From positions 62,001 to 126,000 of the forward strand of contig NZ_BCSQ01000001.1 in assembly GCF_001570945.1 (NCBI RefSeq): DNA of 64,000 nucleotides. The letters run 5' to 3'. Numbering within the stretch: position 1 is the first letter of the stretch; each line of letters begins with the position of its first letter. The notes below the pieces were generated by a model. That model was not told where the DNA came from, searched no databases, and worked only from the letters and a program-made list of their open reading frames with translations. Position numbers and translations under genes: made by a program. This DNA is from Janibacter anophelis NBRC 107843. GTDB taxonomy: Bacteria; Actinomycetota; Actinomycetes; Actinomycetales; Dermatophilaceae. Of this stretch, positions 24,701-32,514 are shown piece after piece.

Positions 24701-24748
24701 GGCAAGGGCGATGACCTGCCCCCGGCGGTGGCGCAACGCTGCCCACAT
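21719..24748 (-). CDS. FtsX-like ABC permease (large)
   Basis: About 1009 residues. There is a first membrane helix near residue 12 (QVIALALVSALVATCAVFAPVFA), then a large extracytoplasmic domain, a group of helices in the middle, a second extracytoplasmic domain and a final group of helices. This is the duplicated FtsX/MacB-type layout of actinobacterial export permeases. The start ATG at 24748 is preceded by AAGGGGG at good spacing. It is the first gene of a three-gene export operon divergent from padR and close to the PadR-type operator. The cargo is unknown; a peptide antibiotic or lipid is possible. Confidence 0.87.
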   Translation of the reverse strand: MWAALRHRRGQVIALALVSALVATCAVFAPVFARSVDQALLRVHVTEADPVTTATAISRTRTAQEPTLLPGAVADLVPAELAAVSEEPVLAMRYAGQLSPQRGKKPSPVVVRSRSAVCDHLEVTGSCPQAAGEVLVSQADAQAWGWERGARLAVPQTKFTRFDPDRPDVELTVVGTYTVVDDPSYWLSDRPDGKSGVPQPDLDNLPGIDDLFTAEATFADAMPTASAVVVLPLDPDTATLDSLPAAAASAERLHEEHPELGVDETTRTVVDGIATGRGQTAVIVPFVMVQLALLSVLVLFLVAQAAVDQRRHDVALARLRGRSRSGARRLLLTELVVPVLLGLPIGFAVALLVAVLVRRSMLPEGIPFEIPLAIVPWLLGALVVSVLAVHLAARPVLREPVNDLLRSVRPSAAAGAPVAEVVVVVLAVLGVAGLATGALTGPAALATPTLLAIAVGVLAARLVPRLAARRARSAMRRGRVAAAVAGHAIARRPAARRVLVVTTVATAIAVFGANAVVVADRNRQARAELETGAPAVVTVDSPDAPSLMAAADTLADRGIAAAPVAMIHPRADEAAATMATDPERFVEVAHPQTVRGLDPDLLTLPEQEPITLPAGDATARVSWDLTVAAGEEPPTLVLDMTTPDGDDRSARIATLGPRATGSRSIDERLFCSDGCRLAGVRVSTSGVAGSEVRGTVTVSDLAVGGRPVPVTGEGVWASVESADGTGLTVTTKGEDLHLDVAAADGADVSAYIADVPRPMPAIVSGGVAQQGDVLRVLDVTGGQTEVRVDERVAALPAATDRGVLLSLPALARVTGALDTTRTERQLWLADASPAAVAEAEQVLDDAGIAVRHVRTTAEADGVYDQSASGWGLQLALLGGALAVVLAGIVLLILAITGWRAAVRDLAALRVSGVGHRSVGRALRTEHLTSVAVGVVLGAVCALAGSWIALPALPFFTSPAAVPALDHAPAWPAVGAATVAVAAILLLIAWALALGVLRRVRLSAAKGEPT

Positions 24749-24809
24749 GTGTGTCCCCCTTCGTGACAACCCGGGACACCTTACGCCCACGATCCCTCTT
24801 GCGGGGGTT

Positions 24810-24846
24810 GAATACTCGGTATACATTCCCGCCATACCGAGTATTC
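24810..24846. promoter_or_regulatory. Perfect inverted repeat operator between export operons (PadR site)
   Basis: GAATACTCGGTAT (24810-24822) and its exact inverse ATACCGAGTATTC (24834-24846) are separated by 11 bp. The site is AT-rich in a GC-rich region and ends next to the padR ribosome-binding site AGGAGG. Position and symmetry make it the likely PadR operator controlling padR and possibly both export operons. Confidence 0.75.
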
Positions 24847-24856
24847 AGGAGGGGCG

Positions 24857-25447
24857 ATGTCGGTTCGACTGGGGATCCTTGCGCTGCTGGCGGAGGAGGA
24901 CATGTACGGGGCGCGGCTGCGCGCGGAGTTCGAGGCCCGCACCGGCGGCACCTGGCCGCTCAACATTGGGCAGGTCTACACGACATTGACGCGGCTGGAG
25001 CGCGACGGGCTCGTCGAGCAGGCGAGCGGACCCGACGACGAGGGGCGGATCACCTACGCGCTCACCGACACGGGGCGCGCCGAGGTCGACGGGTGGTGGT
25101 TCACGCCGGTCGACCGCAGCAGCACTCCCCGCGACGAGCTCGTCATCAAGCTGGCCCTGTCGGTCACGGCCGTCGGCGTCGACGTCACCCGAGTCGTCCA
25201 GGCCCAACGGACCGCCACGCTGCGGCACCTGCGCGACCTGACGACGCTCAAGCGCTCGGCCACGACCGAGAGCGGTACGGACCTGGCCTGGCTGCTCGTC
25301 CTGGACAACCTCGTCTTCTCAGCCGAGGCCGAGGTCCGGTGGCTCGACCACGTCGAGTCCACCCTCGCCCGCTACTCGACGCTCCCCCGCTGCACGCCCG
25401 CGGCCGTCGTCGGGCACGACTCCGACCGGACGCAGGTGCGGCGATGA
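24857..25447 (+). CDS. PadR-family transcriptional regulator
   Basis: 196 residues. The N-terminal winged helix shows the PadR pattern: [24 protein letters not shown], then [21 protein letters not shown] and the wing [16 protein letters not shown] helical C-terminal dimerisation region follows. PadR proteins repress transporter genes until a drug-like ligand binds. It is preceded by a perfect inverted repeat and AGGAGG. The stop overlaps the ATPase start as ATGA, so it forms an operon with the downstream exporter it probably controls. Confidence 0.92.
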   Translation: MSVRLGILALLAEEDMYGARLRAEFEARTGGTWPLNIGQVYTTLTRLERDGLVEQASGPDDEGRITYALTDTGRAEVDGWWFTPVDRSSTPRDELVIKLALSVTAVGVDVTRVVQAQRTATLRHLRDLTTLKRSATTESGTDLAWLLVLDNLVFSAEAEVRWLDHVESTLARYSTLPRCTPAAVVGHDSDRTQVRR

Positions 25448-26172
25448 GCGCCCCCTGTCTCCTCCTCGACGACGTCACCCGGGTCCACGGCGACGGACCG
25501 ACCGCGGTCCCCGCGTTGTCGGGAGTCAGTCTGAGCGTCCACCCGGGCGAGCTCGTCGCCGTCATGGGGCCGAGCGGCTCCGGCAAGTCCACGCTGCTCA
25601 ACCTCGCCGGCGGCCTCGACCGCGCCACCTCCGGCCGCGTGGTCATCGAGGGGCAGGACGTGGGCGCCCTGGGCTCGCGTGCGCTGGCCGAGCTGCGGCG
25701 CCGCCACGTCGGCTTCGTCTTCCAGGACTACAACCTCATCCCGGCCCTCACCGCTGCCGAGAACGTCGCGCTCCCCCTCGAGCTCGACGGCCAGCGCGTG
25801 CGAGACGCCCGCAGAGCGGCCGTGCAGTCGCTCGAGCTCATGGGCCTGGGCGAGCTCGTCGACCGTTACCCCGACCAGATGTCCGGTGGGCAGCAGCAGC
25901 GTGTCGCCTTCGCCCGGGCTCTGGTCGGCGGACGGCGCCTCGTCCTCGCCGACGAACCGACCGGTGCCCTCGACACGCACACCGGTGAGGAGGTGCTGCG
26001 AGTGCTGCGCGAGCGCTGCGACGCCGGCACCGCGGGCCTGCTCGTCACCCACGAGGCCCGGCACGCCGCGTGGGCCGACCGGGTCGTCTTCCTCCGTGAC
26101 GGTGTCGTCGTCGACACGACCGGCGACCCGAGCGACGCCGAGGACCTCCTCGAGACCGAGCCGGTCCGATGA
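25444..26172 (+). CDS. ABC transporter ATPase (MacB/LolD type)
   Basis: 242 residues with Walker [11 protein letters not shown]-loop [18 protein letters not shown], signature [15 protein letters not shown], Walker [13 protein letters not shown] and switch His in LLVTHEARH. The FQDYNLIP and DEPTGALD forms are typical of MacB/LolD-type ATPases working with FtsX-like permeases. It overlaps padR upstream and the permease downstream by ATGA on both sides. Confidence 0.93.
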   Translation: MSAPCLLLDDVTRVHGDGPTAVPALSGVSLSVHPGELVAVMGPSGSGKSTLLNLAGGLDRATSGRVVIEGQDVGALGSRALAELRRRHVGFVFQDYNLIPALTAAENVALPLELDGQRVRDARRAAVQSLELMGLGELVDRYPDQMSGGQQQRVAFARALVGGRRLVLADEPTGALDTHTGEEVLRVLRERCDAGTAGLLVTHEARHAAWADRVVFLRDGVVVDTTGDPSDAEDLLETEPVR

Positions 26173-29027
26173 CCACCCAGACCGCGCCGGCGGTGTCCGC
26201 AGGAGGGACACCGCCGGCGACACCCCCTTCGTCATCCGGCAGCGGGTCGTCGTGGCTGGCGTCGTGGCGGGTCGCGCTGCGCCTGGCCCGGCGTGACGTG
26301 CGCCGCCACCGCGGACGCTCGCTCGCCGTGCTCATCATGGTCGGGGTGCCGACGATGCTTATCTGCGTCGGTCTCGTGCTCGGTGCGACGAGCCAGGTCT
26401 CGCCGCAGGAGTCGATCCCGCTGACCCTCGGGACCGCCCAGGCCCACGTCGAGGTGAACCCCGGGGGCGGTCGCGTCACGCAGCTCGCCGACCCCTCCCG
26501 CGGCTACTCCACGACGGACACCCCTGCTCGAGAGATCCCCGGGTTCCGCGCCGGCTCCGGCGCCGAGCTCAACGCGGCGGCCATCTCCGACCTCACAGGA
26601 GCGGAGGTCGTCGCATCGAGCGAAGGCAGGATCCGCGTGCGGATCGGCGACCGCGACCTCGGTCTCGAGACCCTCGCGCTGCCGGGACCGGAGCGGTTCA
26701 CCGGCAAGGTCACCCTACGGTCCGGACAGTGGCCGGACCGCTCGGACGAGGTGCTCGTATCGCCGGCCGCCGCGCGGCGTGGCATCCCCGAGTCCGGACC
26801 CCTGCAGATCGTCGGCGAGGGTGGCGAGCGCACCGTCACCGTCGTGGGCACCGCGATCGCCACCACCCAGTGGGGCGCGCCGCACGACCTCGTGACGACG
26901 GACTCGGACCTCCTCGCCGCAGAGGGGGCGAGGAGCGTCTGGTACGTCATGGGCGACCGGCCCGTCACGTGGGACCGGGTGCGCGAGCTCAACGAGTACG
27001 GGTTGCTCGTCAGCAGCGCTCAGGTGCTCGCCCAGCCGCCCGCGCAGGACGACCTCGCCCCCGAGTGGCGCGACACGGGCGAGGTCAGCAGTGACCAAGC
27101 CGCGCTCATCGCGCTCGGAGCGACCCTGCTGCTCATCGTCATCGCCCTGCTCGTCGGGCCCGCCTTCGCCGTCGGCGCCACCCGACAGCGACGCACCCTC
27201 GCGCTCGCGGCGAGCAACGGTGCGACCGCCGCGCAGCTGCGACGCACCGTGCTCGCCCAGGCGATCGTGCTCGGTGGTCTGAGCGCGCTGGCCGGCGTCG
27301 CGGCGTCCGTCCCGGTCACGTGGGTCATCGCCCGCGAGGTCACCGACCGCGGGTCGGCGATGGGTCCCTTCGACGTGCCGTGGTGGCAGCTCGGCGCGAT
27401 CTGGTCCATCGCCGTGGTCGCAGCGATCCTCGCCGCGCTCGTCCCCGCGCAGCGACTCACCCGCCTCGACATCGTCGGGGCCATGCGCGGGCGGGTCGTC
27501 ACGCCGCCGCCGTCGCGCTGGCTCTTCGTCGTCGGCCTCATCCTCGCCGGACTGGGTGGCGCGGGGGTCATCGTCGGGTTGGATCGCAGCGAGTACGTCA
27601 TCGCCGTCGCGGCGGTGCTGCTCGTGCTCGGCACGCTGCTGCTCGTCCCCCGCATCCTGCACACGCTCGGGAGGTTCGCGGGTCCGCTGCCCCTCCCCCT
27701 TCGCCTCGCCGTGCGGGACCTCGCCCGGCACCGCACCCGCAGCGCCCCCACGGTCGCGGCCGTGCTCGCCGGCACCGCCGCGCTCACGATGGGCCTGGTC
27801 GGGGCGAGCAGCGACGACGCCCAGGAGCGGGAGGACTACGTCCCGCAGACGCTCCACGGCGAGGCCTACGTCTACTCCGGCGGCCCGTCCGACGCGGCGG
27901 ACCCCTTCGCTCGGGTCGAGCGGGAGCTGCCCGACCTCGTCGTGGTCCCGGTGCAGTCCTACCGCGCCGACACCGAGGTCCTGCCGTCCGGCTCGGGTGA
28001 GGTCCCCGACGAACCCTTCGCCACGACACTGCCCCGCGGCTGCACCGTGGACGACCTCCTCGGCACGGACGAGAGCGGCGGGGGCGACGTGGATGCGGCC
28101 CCCGGGACCGGCACCGGCAACCGCTGCTTCGACCTGGCCAGCGGCTCCGGTGTCCTGCCCACCACGTCGACGATCTCCTTCATGCCCGCGGCCGAGATCG
28201 TCCGACGCTTCGCCCTCACCGGCGGCGAGGCCCGCACGGTCACCGACGGCGGCGGCCTGCTCGTCTCCAACGACGCCGACGACGTCGTCTCGGATGGTCG
28301 GGTCGAGGTCGCCCGCGGCACGCTGAGCACCGACCTCGACAGTGGCCGGTACTCCCTCGTCGGGTCCGCCACGTCGAGCCGGATCCCGGCTGTCACGCGA
28401 CCCCGCACCAGGGACAACCTCGCGCGCTCCGTGCACGCGGGCCTGGTGCTGCCGTCCGAGATCGCCGAGCGCGAGGGGTGGCCCGTGATGCCGGACATGC
28501 AGCTCGTGCACGACCCCGACGGCCCGATCGACGCCAGGACCCAGGAGCGGCTGCAGCAGCTGCTCGGCGACGACACCTACGTGGAGGTCGAGCGTGGGTG
28601 GCAGAACCCGCTCGCGATCGTCATCGCCGTGCTCATCGGCATCTTCACGCTCGTGCTGCTCGTCGTCACCCTGACGGCCACCGCGCTGAGCATGGCCGAG
28701 CAGGAGCGCGACCAGGCGACCATCGCGGCCGTGGGCGGCAGCGGACGCACCCGCCGGCTCATGGTGGCGTCGCAGACCTGGTTGCTCGCCACGACAGGGA
28801 TCGTCCTCGGCGCGCTCGTCGGGCTCTTCCCCGGCATCACGATCGCCCGGGCGCTGACCTCGGAGGGCTGGGACCCCGTGACCAACATGCAGGTCGCCCG
28901 CGACGCGACGGTCGACGTGCCGTGGACGGCGCTGCTCGTCGTACTCGTCGCGGTGCCCGCGCTCGCCGCACTGCTGGCCGGTCTGGGCATCCGGCGCACG
29001 CCGGACCTGACCCGCCGGACGGAGTGA
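26169..29027 (+). CDS. FtsX-like ABC permease
   Basis: 952 residues. A first helix near residue 52 (RSLAVLIMVGVPTMLICVGLVLGA) is followed by an extracytoplasmic domain of about 220 residues. The central helices around 305-480 are followed by a second extracytoplasmic domain, and a last group of helices (about 815-945) contains the typical FtsX segment QERDQATIAAVGGSGRTRRLM. It forms an exporter with the ATPase at 25444. Although functionally parallel to the divergent permease at 21719, the two share little obvious sequence and the operon composition differs (one ATPase against two). Confidence 0.9.
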   Translation: MTTQTAPAVSAGGTPPATPPSSSGSGSSWLASWRVALRLARRDVRRHRGRSLAVLIMVGVPTMLICVGLVLGATSQVSPQESIPLTLGTAQAHVEVNPGGGRVTQLADPSRGYSTTDTPAREIPGFRAGSGAELNAAAISDLTGAEVVASSEGRIRVRIGDRDLGLETLALPGPERFTGKVTLRSGQWPDRSDEVLVSPAAARRGIPESGPLQIVGEGGERTVTVVGTAIATTQWGAPHDLVTTDSDLLAAEGARSVWYVMGDRPVTWDRVRELNEYGLLVSSAQVLAQPPAQDDLAPEWRDTGEVSSDQAALIALGATLLLIVIALLVGPAFAVGATRQRRTLALAASNGATAAQLRRTVLAQAIVLGGLSALAGVAASVPVTWVIAREVTDRGSAMGPFDVPWWQLGAIWSIAVVAAILAALVPAQRLTRLDIVGAMRGRVVTPPPSRWLFVVGLILAGLGGAGVIVGLDRSEYVIAVAAVLLVLGTLLLVPRILHTLGRFAGPLPLPLRLAVRDLARHRTRSAPTVAAVLAGTAALTMGLVGASSDDAQEREDYVPQTLHGEAYVYSGGPSDAADPFARVERELPDLVVVPVQSYRADTEVLPSGSGEVPDEPFATTLPRGCTVDDLLGTDESGGGDVDAAPGTGTGNRCFDLASGSGVLPTTSTISFMPAAEIVRRFALTGGEARTVTDGGGLLVSNDADDVVSDGRVEVARGTLSTDLDSGRYSLVGSATSSRIPAVTRPRTRDNLARSVHAGLVLPSEIAEREGWPVMPDMQLVHDPDGPIDARTQERLQQLLGDDTYVEVERGWQNPLAIVIAVLIGIFTLVLLVVTLTATALSMAEQERDQATIAAVGGSGRTRRLMVASQTWLLATTGIVLGALVGLFPGITIARALTSEGWDPVTNMQVARDATVDVPWTALLVVLVAVPALAALLAGLGIRRTPDLTRRTE

Positions 29028-29034
29028 GCCCGGG

Positions 29035-30699
29035 TCAGTCCCCGATCTCGGCGCCCATCGCCCGACCGGCGGTGCGGCCGGAGAAGATGCACCCGCCGAG
29101 GAAGGTCCCCTCGAGCGCCCGGTAGCCGTGCAGGCCACCGCCGCCGAAGCCGGCTGCCTCGCCGGCCGCGTACAGGCCGGGGACCGGCTGCCCGTCGGCG
29201 CCGAGCACCCGCGCGGACAGATCGGTCTCGAAGCCGCCGAGCGTCTTGCGGGAGAGGATGTGCAGCTTGACCCCGACGAGGGGCCCCTTCTTGGGGTCGG
29301 TGAGCTTGTGCGGCGGGTACGCGCGCTTGGAGATCTTGTCGCCGATGTAGGAGCGCGCCACCCGCATCGCGGCGACCTGCGCGTCCTTCGAGTACGGGTT
29401 GTCGAGCTGGCCGTCCCGCTCGTCGACCTGCCGCTTGACGTGCTCGGCGTCCAGGAGCGGCTCGCCGTCCTCGAGCAGGCCGTTCATCTTCGCCACGAGC
29501 TCCTCGACCGTGTCGGCCAGGACGAAGTCGGCGCCCTTGTCGAGGAAGGCCTGCATCGACGGCGTGACGTCGGCGAGGGATCGCTTGCGCACGACCCCGG
29601 CGACCTCCTTGCCGGTGAGGTCCTGGTTCTGCTCCGAGCCGGAGAGGGCGAACTCCTTGCCCGCGATCGACCGGTTGGTGATGAACCACGAGTGGTCGTG
29701 GCCGGTGCGCCGCAGGTGCGCCAAGGTGCCGAGGGTGTCGTAGCCGGGCAGCAGCGGCGCCGGCAGCCGGGTGCCCTCGGCGTCGAGCCACATCGAGCTC
29801 GGGCCGGGCAGGATGCGGATGCCGTGCCGGTCCCAGATGGGCGTGTGGTTGCGGATGCCCTCGACGTAGTGCCACATCCGGTCGCGGTTGATGAGGTTGC
29901 CGCCGGCGGCCTCGGTGATCGCGATCATCCGGCCGTCGACGTGCGCGGGCACCCCGGTCACCATGCGCTTCGGCGGGGTGCCGAGTCGCTCGGGCCAGTT
30001 GTCCCGGACGAGGTCGTGGTTGCCACCGATACCGCCCGACGCGACGAGGACGACCGGGGCGCGCAGCTCGAAGCCGCCCACCGGGTCACGGTTGGTCGCC
30101 ACTCCCCGCTCGGCCGGATCGTCCGCCAACCGGACCCCTCGGACACCGGTCGCGGCGCCCCCTTCGACGATGATCTCGTCCACGCGGTGGCGGTGGGCGG
30201 ACGTGACCAGCCCGCGCTCACGGGCCTCCTCCACGCGCCGGAGGAAGGGGGCGACCACCCCAGGACCGGTCCCCCACGTGATGTGGAACCGGGGCACGGA
30301 GTTGCCGTGGCCGTGCGCCGAGCCGTCGCCCCGCTCGGCCCAGCCGACGATGGGGAACCAGCGCATGCCCTGCTGGTGCAGCCAGGCGCGCTTCTCCCCC
30401 GCAGCGAAGTCGAGGTAGGCCTGCGCCCAGCGGCGCGGCCAGTGGTCCTCGTCGCGGTCGAAGCCGGCCGTGTTCATCCAGTCGGCGTGCGCGAGGTCGG
30501 TGGAGTCCTTGATGCCGAGGCGACGCTGCTCGGGGCTGTCGATGAAGAAGAGCCCGCCGAAGGACCAGTGCGCCTGCCCCCCGAGGTTGGCCTCGCTCTC
30601 CTGGTCGACGACCACGACCCTGCGTCCGGCGTCGGCCAGCTCGGCAGCGGCGACGAGACCGGCGAGCCCGTGGCCCACGACAATGGCATCAGCATCCAT
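29035..30699 (-). CDS. FAD-dependent oxidoreductase (3-ketosteroid dehydrogenase/fumarate reductase-like)
   Basis: 554 residues. The N-terminal FAD-binding motif is AIVVGHGLAGLVAAAELADAGRRVVVVD, with a second signature at GGQAHWSFGGL. The C-terminal FAD segment is GLYAAGEAAGFGGGGLHGYRALEGTFLGG, matching the FAD-binding dehydrogenase group that includes KstD-like enzymes. The substrate is not evident and no steroid genes are nearby. It converges with the permease gene, 7 bp apart, and is divergent from the phosphoesterase gene with a palindromic site between them. Confidence 0.87.
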   Translation of the reverse strand: MDADAIVVGHGLAGLVAAAELADAGRRVVVVDQESEANLGGQAHWSFGGLFFIDSPEQRRLGIKDSTDLAHADWMNTAGFDRDEDHWPRRWAQAYLDFAAGEKRAWLHQQGMRWFPIVGWAERGDGSAHGHGNSVPRFHITWGTGPGVVAPFLRRVEEARERGLVTSAHRHRVDEIIVEGGAATGVRGVRLADDPAERGVATNRDPVGGFELRAPVVLVASGGIGGNHDLVRDNWPERLGTPPKRMVTGVPAHVDGRMIAITEAAGGNLINRDRMWHYVEGIRNHTPIWDRHGIRILPGPSSMWLDAEGTRLPAPLLPGYDTLGTLAHLRRTGHDHSWFITNRSIAGKEFALSGSEQNQDLTGKEVAGVVRKRSLADVTPSMQAFLDKGADFVLADTVEELVAKMNGLLEDGEPLLDAEHVKRQVDERDGQLDNPYSKDAQVAAMRVARSYIGDKISKRAYPPHKLTDPKKGPLVGVKLHILSRKTLGGFETDLSARVLGADGQPVPGLYAAGEAAGFGGGGLHGYRALEGTFLGGCIFSGRTAGRAMGAEIGD

Positions 30700-30717
30700 G
30701 CACCGACTCTACGTTGC

Positions 30718-30733
30718 GTTACTCACGAGTAGC
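30718..30733. promoter_or_regulatory. Palindromic operator-like site
   Basis: TACTC-AC-GAGTA (30720-30731) with flanking G and C lies 20 bp upstream of the FAD-dehydrogenase start, in the divergent gap. It resembles TetR-type operators, but no TetR gene is in the window. Confidence 0.4.
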
Positions 30734-30779
30734 AATTGGGGGTCCGGTGGGCTCAGGGCACCTCCCTACAGTGGACGGC

Positions 30780-32294
30780 ATGCGATGGATCCGCCGGCTG
30801 CGTCCCGTGCTGACGGCGCTCGTCGTGGCCGTCGCGGTGGTTGCCGGTGGCCTGGTGACGGCTTCGCTGTGGCCCGTCACCGTCGAGACCGACTACTACG
30901 CCGCGGACGTGCGCCTCTCGCCCAGTTGGGCGGACCGCTCGAGCATCGGCACCGACACCGTCGTGGGGAGCGTGTCGGCCCGGTTCACCGGGCTCGCGCC
31001 GGGCGTGCAGGTCTCCCCTCGGGTCAAGCCCGAGATCACCGAGCTCTTCGCGTCCGGCGATGCCGGCGCCGCATCGCTCGACGTCAGCCCGCAGGAGCGC
31101 TCCCGGGTCATCGGCGAGGCGGTGCGCGGGGTGGCGCTGCGCTTCGGCCTGGGCGCGCTCGCCGGGCTCCTCGCGGTCCTCCTCGCCCTCGGGATGAGGC
31201 GAAGGGGGCTCCCCCCGGTCCGCACGACGCTCGGCGCCGTCCTCGCGACCGTCGTCGCGTGCGGCGGGCTGGGCCTGTCCGCGCAGCGCACCTACACCGC
31301 CGACCGGCTCCTCGCCCTCGACTCGACCGGGCTGCTCCAACTCGCCATCGCCAACCGCGGGCTGCTCGCCGACGTCGAGCAGCGTGCCGACCAAGCGACC
31401 CCCTACCTGCGCAACCTGCTCGCACTGTCGGCGGCGATGCAGGACGAGTACGCGCCCGAGCCGTCCCGCGACGCCGACGCGCTCACCGTGCTGCTCGTCT
31501 CCGACGTGCACTCCGCCAACCAGTACGCGCTGATGCGCACGATCGTCGAAGAACAGGGCGTCGACGTCGTCATCGACTCCGGCGACCTCATCAACCTCGG
31601 CCACGTCGAGGAGGCCCGGCTGAGCAACCTCTACGGCGGGATCAGCTCGCTCGGGGTGCCGTACGTCTTCGTCTCGGGCAACCACGACCGCAACTCGCCG
31701 GGTGACACCTCGCTGCTCGATGCCCTCGGGCGGACACGCGGCGCGGAGGTGCTGCAGCCCGGGCCGGGGCAGTACCGCGAGGTGAGTGTCGGCGGGCTGC
31801 GCATCGCCGGCTTCAACGACCCGCGCTACTACGGCGACGCCGACGACGGCACGACCGAGCAGCAGACCCGGGCCCGCGACGCCTGGGTCGAGGCACTCGG
31901 CGACACGACGCCGCCCGACATCACCGTCTCGCACGAGGCACCGGCGCTCGAGGACGCGCCGGGCCGGATGCGCGTCAACGGCCACAGCCACGTCCCCGCG
32001 CTCGACGGCAACCGCGTGCAGGTGGGGACCTTCACCGGCGGTGGCACGCTCGCGCACTTCGTCGGCGGCCCCGACGCCGAGCTCGTCGGGCAGGCCAGTT
32101 CCTTCGACGTGCTGACCTTCGACGAGGAGTGCCGCGCCCAGCGCCTCGTGCGCTACCAGTACCGCGCGATCATCGAGGGCCGCCCCTCCTTCGACTCGCT
32201 GTCGGTCCTCAACGCCTCGCGCATCGTCGAGCCCCCCGAGGAGGGCCGCACCTGCGGGGGTGACGAGCTCGAGGTGCGCCCGCTCGGGGAGTAG
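30780..32294 (+). CDS. Membrane-anchored metallophosphoesterase
   Basis: 504 residues. An N-terminal helix (about 8-32) and two further helices (about 115-140 and 150-170) anchor the protein, with an extracytoplasmic loop between them. The calcineurin-like phosphoesterase domain carries all core metal motifs in order: DVHS, GDLIN, GNHDR, and GHSHV near the C-terminus. The ATG at 30780 begins with MRWIRRLRPVL, a normal anchor. The substrate is unknown. A strong terminator follows at 32471. Confidence 0.88.
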   Translation: MRWIRRLRPVLTALVVAVAVVAGGLVTASLWPVTVETDYYAADVRLSPSWADRSSIGTDTVVGSVSARFTGLAPGVQVSPRVKPEITELFASGDAGAASLDVSPQERSRVIGEAVRGVALRFGLGALAGLLAVLLALGMRRRGLPPVRTTLGAVLATVVACGGLGLSAQRTYTADRLLALDSTGLLQLAIANRGLLADVEQRADQATPYLRNLLALSAAMQDEYAPEPSRDADALTVLLVSDVHSANQYALMRTIVEEQGVDVVIDSGDLINLGHVEEARLSNLYGGISSLGVPYVFVSGNHDRNSPGDTSLLDALGRTRGAEVLQPGPGQYREVSVGGLRIAGFNDPRYYGDADDGTTEQQTRARDAWVEALGDTTPPDITVSHEAPALEDAPGRMRVNGHSHVPALDGNRVQVGTFTGGGTLAHFVGGPDAELVGQASSFDVLTFDEECRAQRLVRYQYRAIIEGRPSFDSLSVLNASRIVEPPEEGRTCGGDELEVRPLGE

Positions 32295-32319
32295 CCGCTC
32301 CCCCTTCGCCCCCCCGCTC

Positions 32320-32429
32320 GGTGGAGGTATACGCGCGGACGAATCACCAGCGCGTCGGGGTCCACCGCGAGGCCCCCCGGCCGGGGTCGACGCCGACACG
32401 CGAGTGTTTCGTCGGCGCGCATACCTCCA
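32320..32429. repeat. Type A palindromic repeat with long loop
   Basis: The left arm GGTGGAGGTATACGCGC (32320-32336) and right arm GCGCGCATACCTCCA (32415-32429) enclose about 78 bp that is itself GC-rich and partly palindromic (CCCCCCGGCCGGGG). The outer arm matches the elements at 17833 and 49549. It lies between convergent genes. Confidence 0.7.
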
Positions 32430-32470
32430 ACCAGGGAGGCGCGGCCGCCCCCCCTGCCCCCCGAGCACGC

Positions 32471-32505
32471 CGGAGCCCCCGGCCAGCAACTGACCGGGGG
32501 CTCCG
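32471..32505. terminator. Strong bidirectional hairpin terminator
   Basis: CGGAGCCCCCGG pairs perfectly with CCGGGGGCTCCG over an 11-nt loop, between convergent phosphoesterase and GAPDH genes. Confidence 0.75.
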
Positions 32506-32514
32506 CGAGGTGGC

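Noticed and set aside
29035-30699. Specific assignment as a 3-ketosteroid dehydrogenase
   Set aside because: The family match is only general and no steroid-catabolism genes are nearby, so a general oxidoreductase call was kept.
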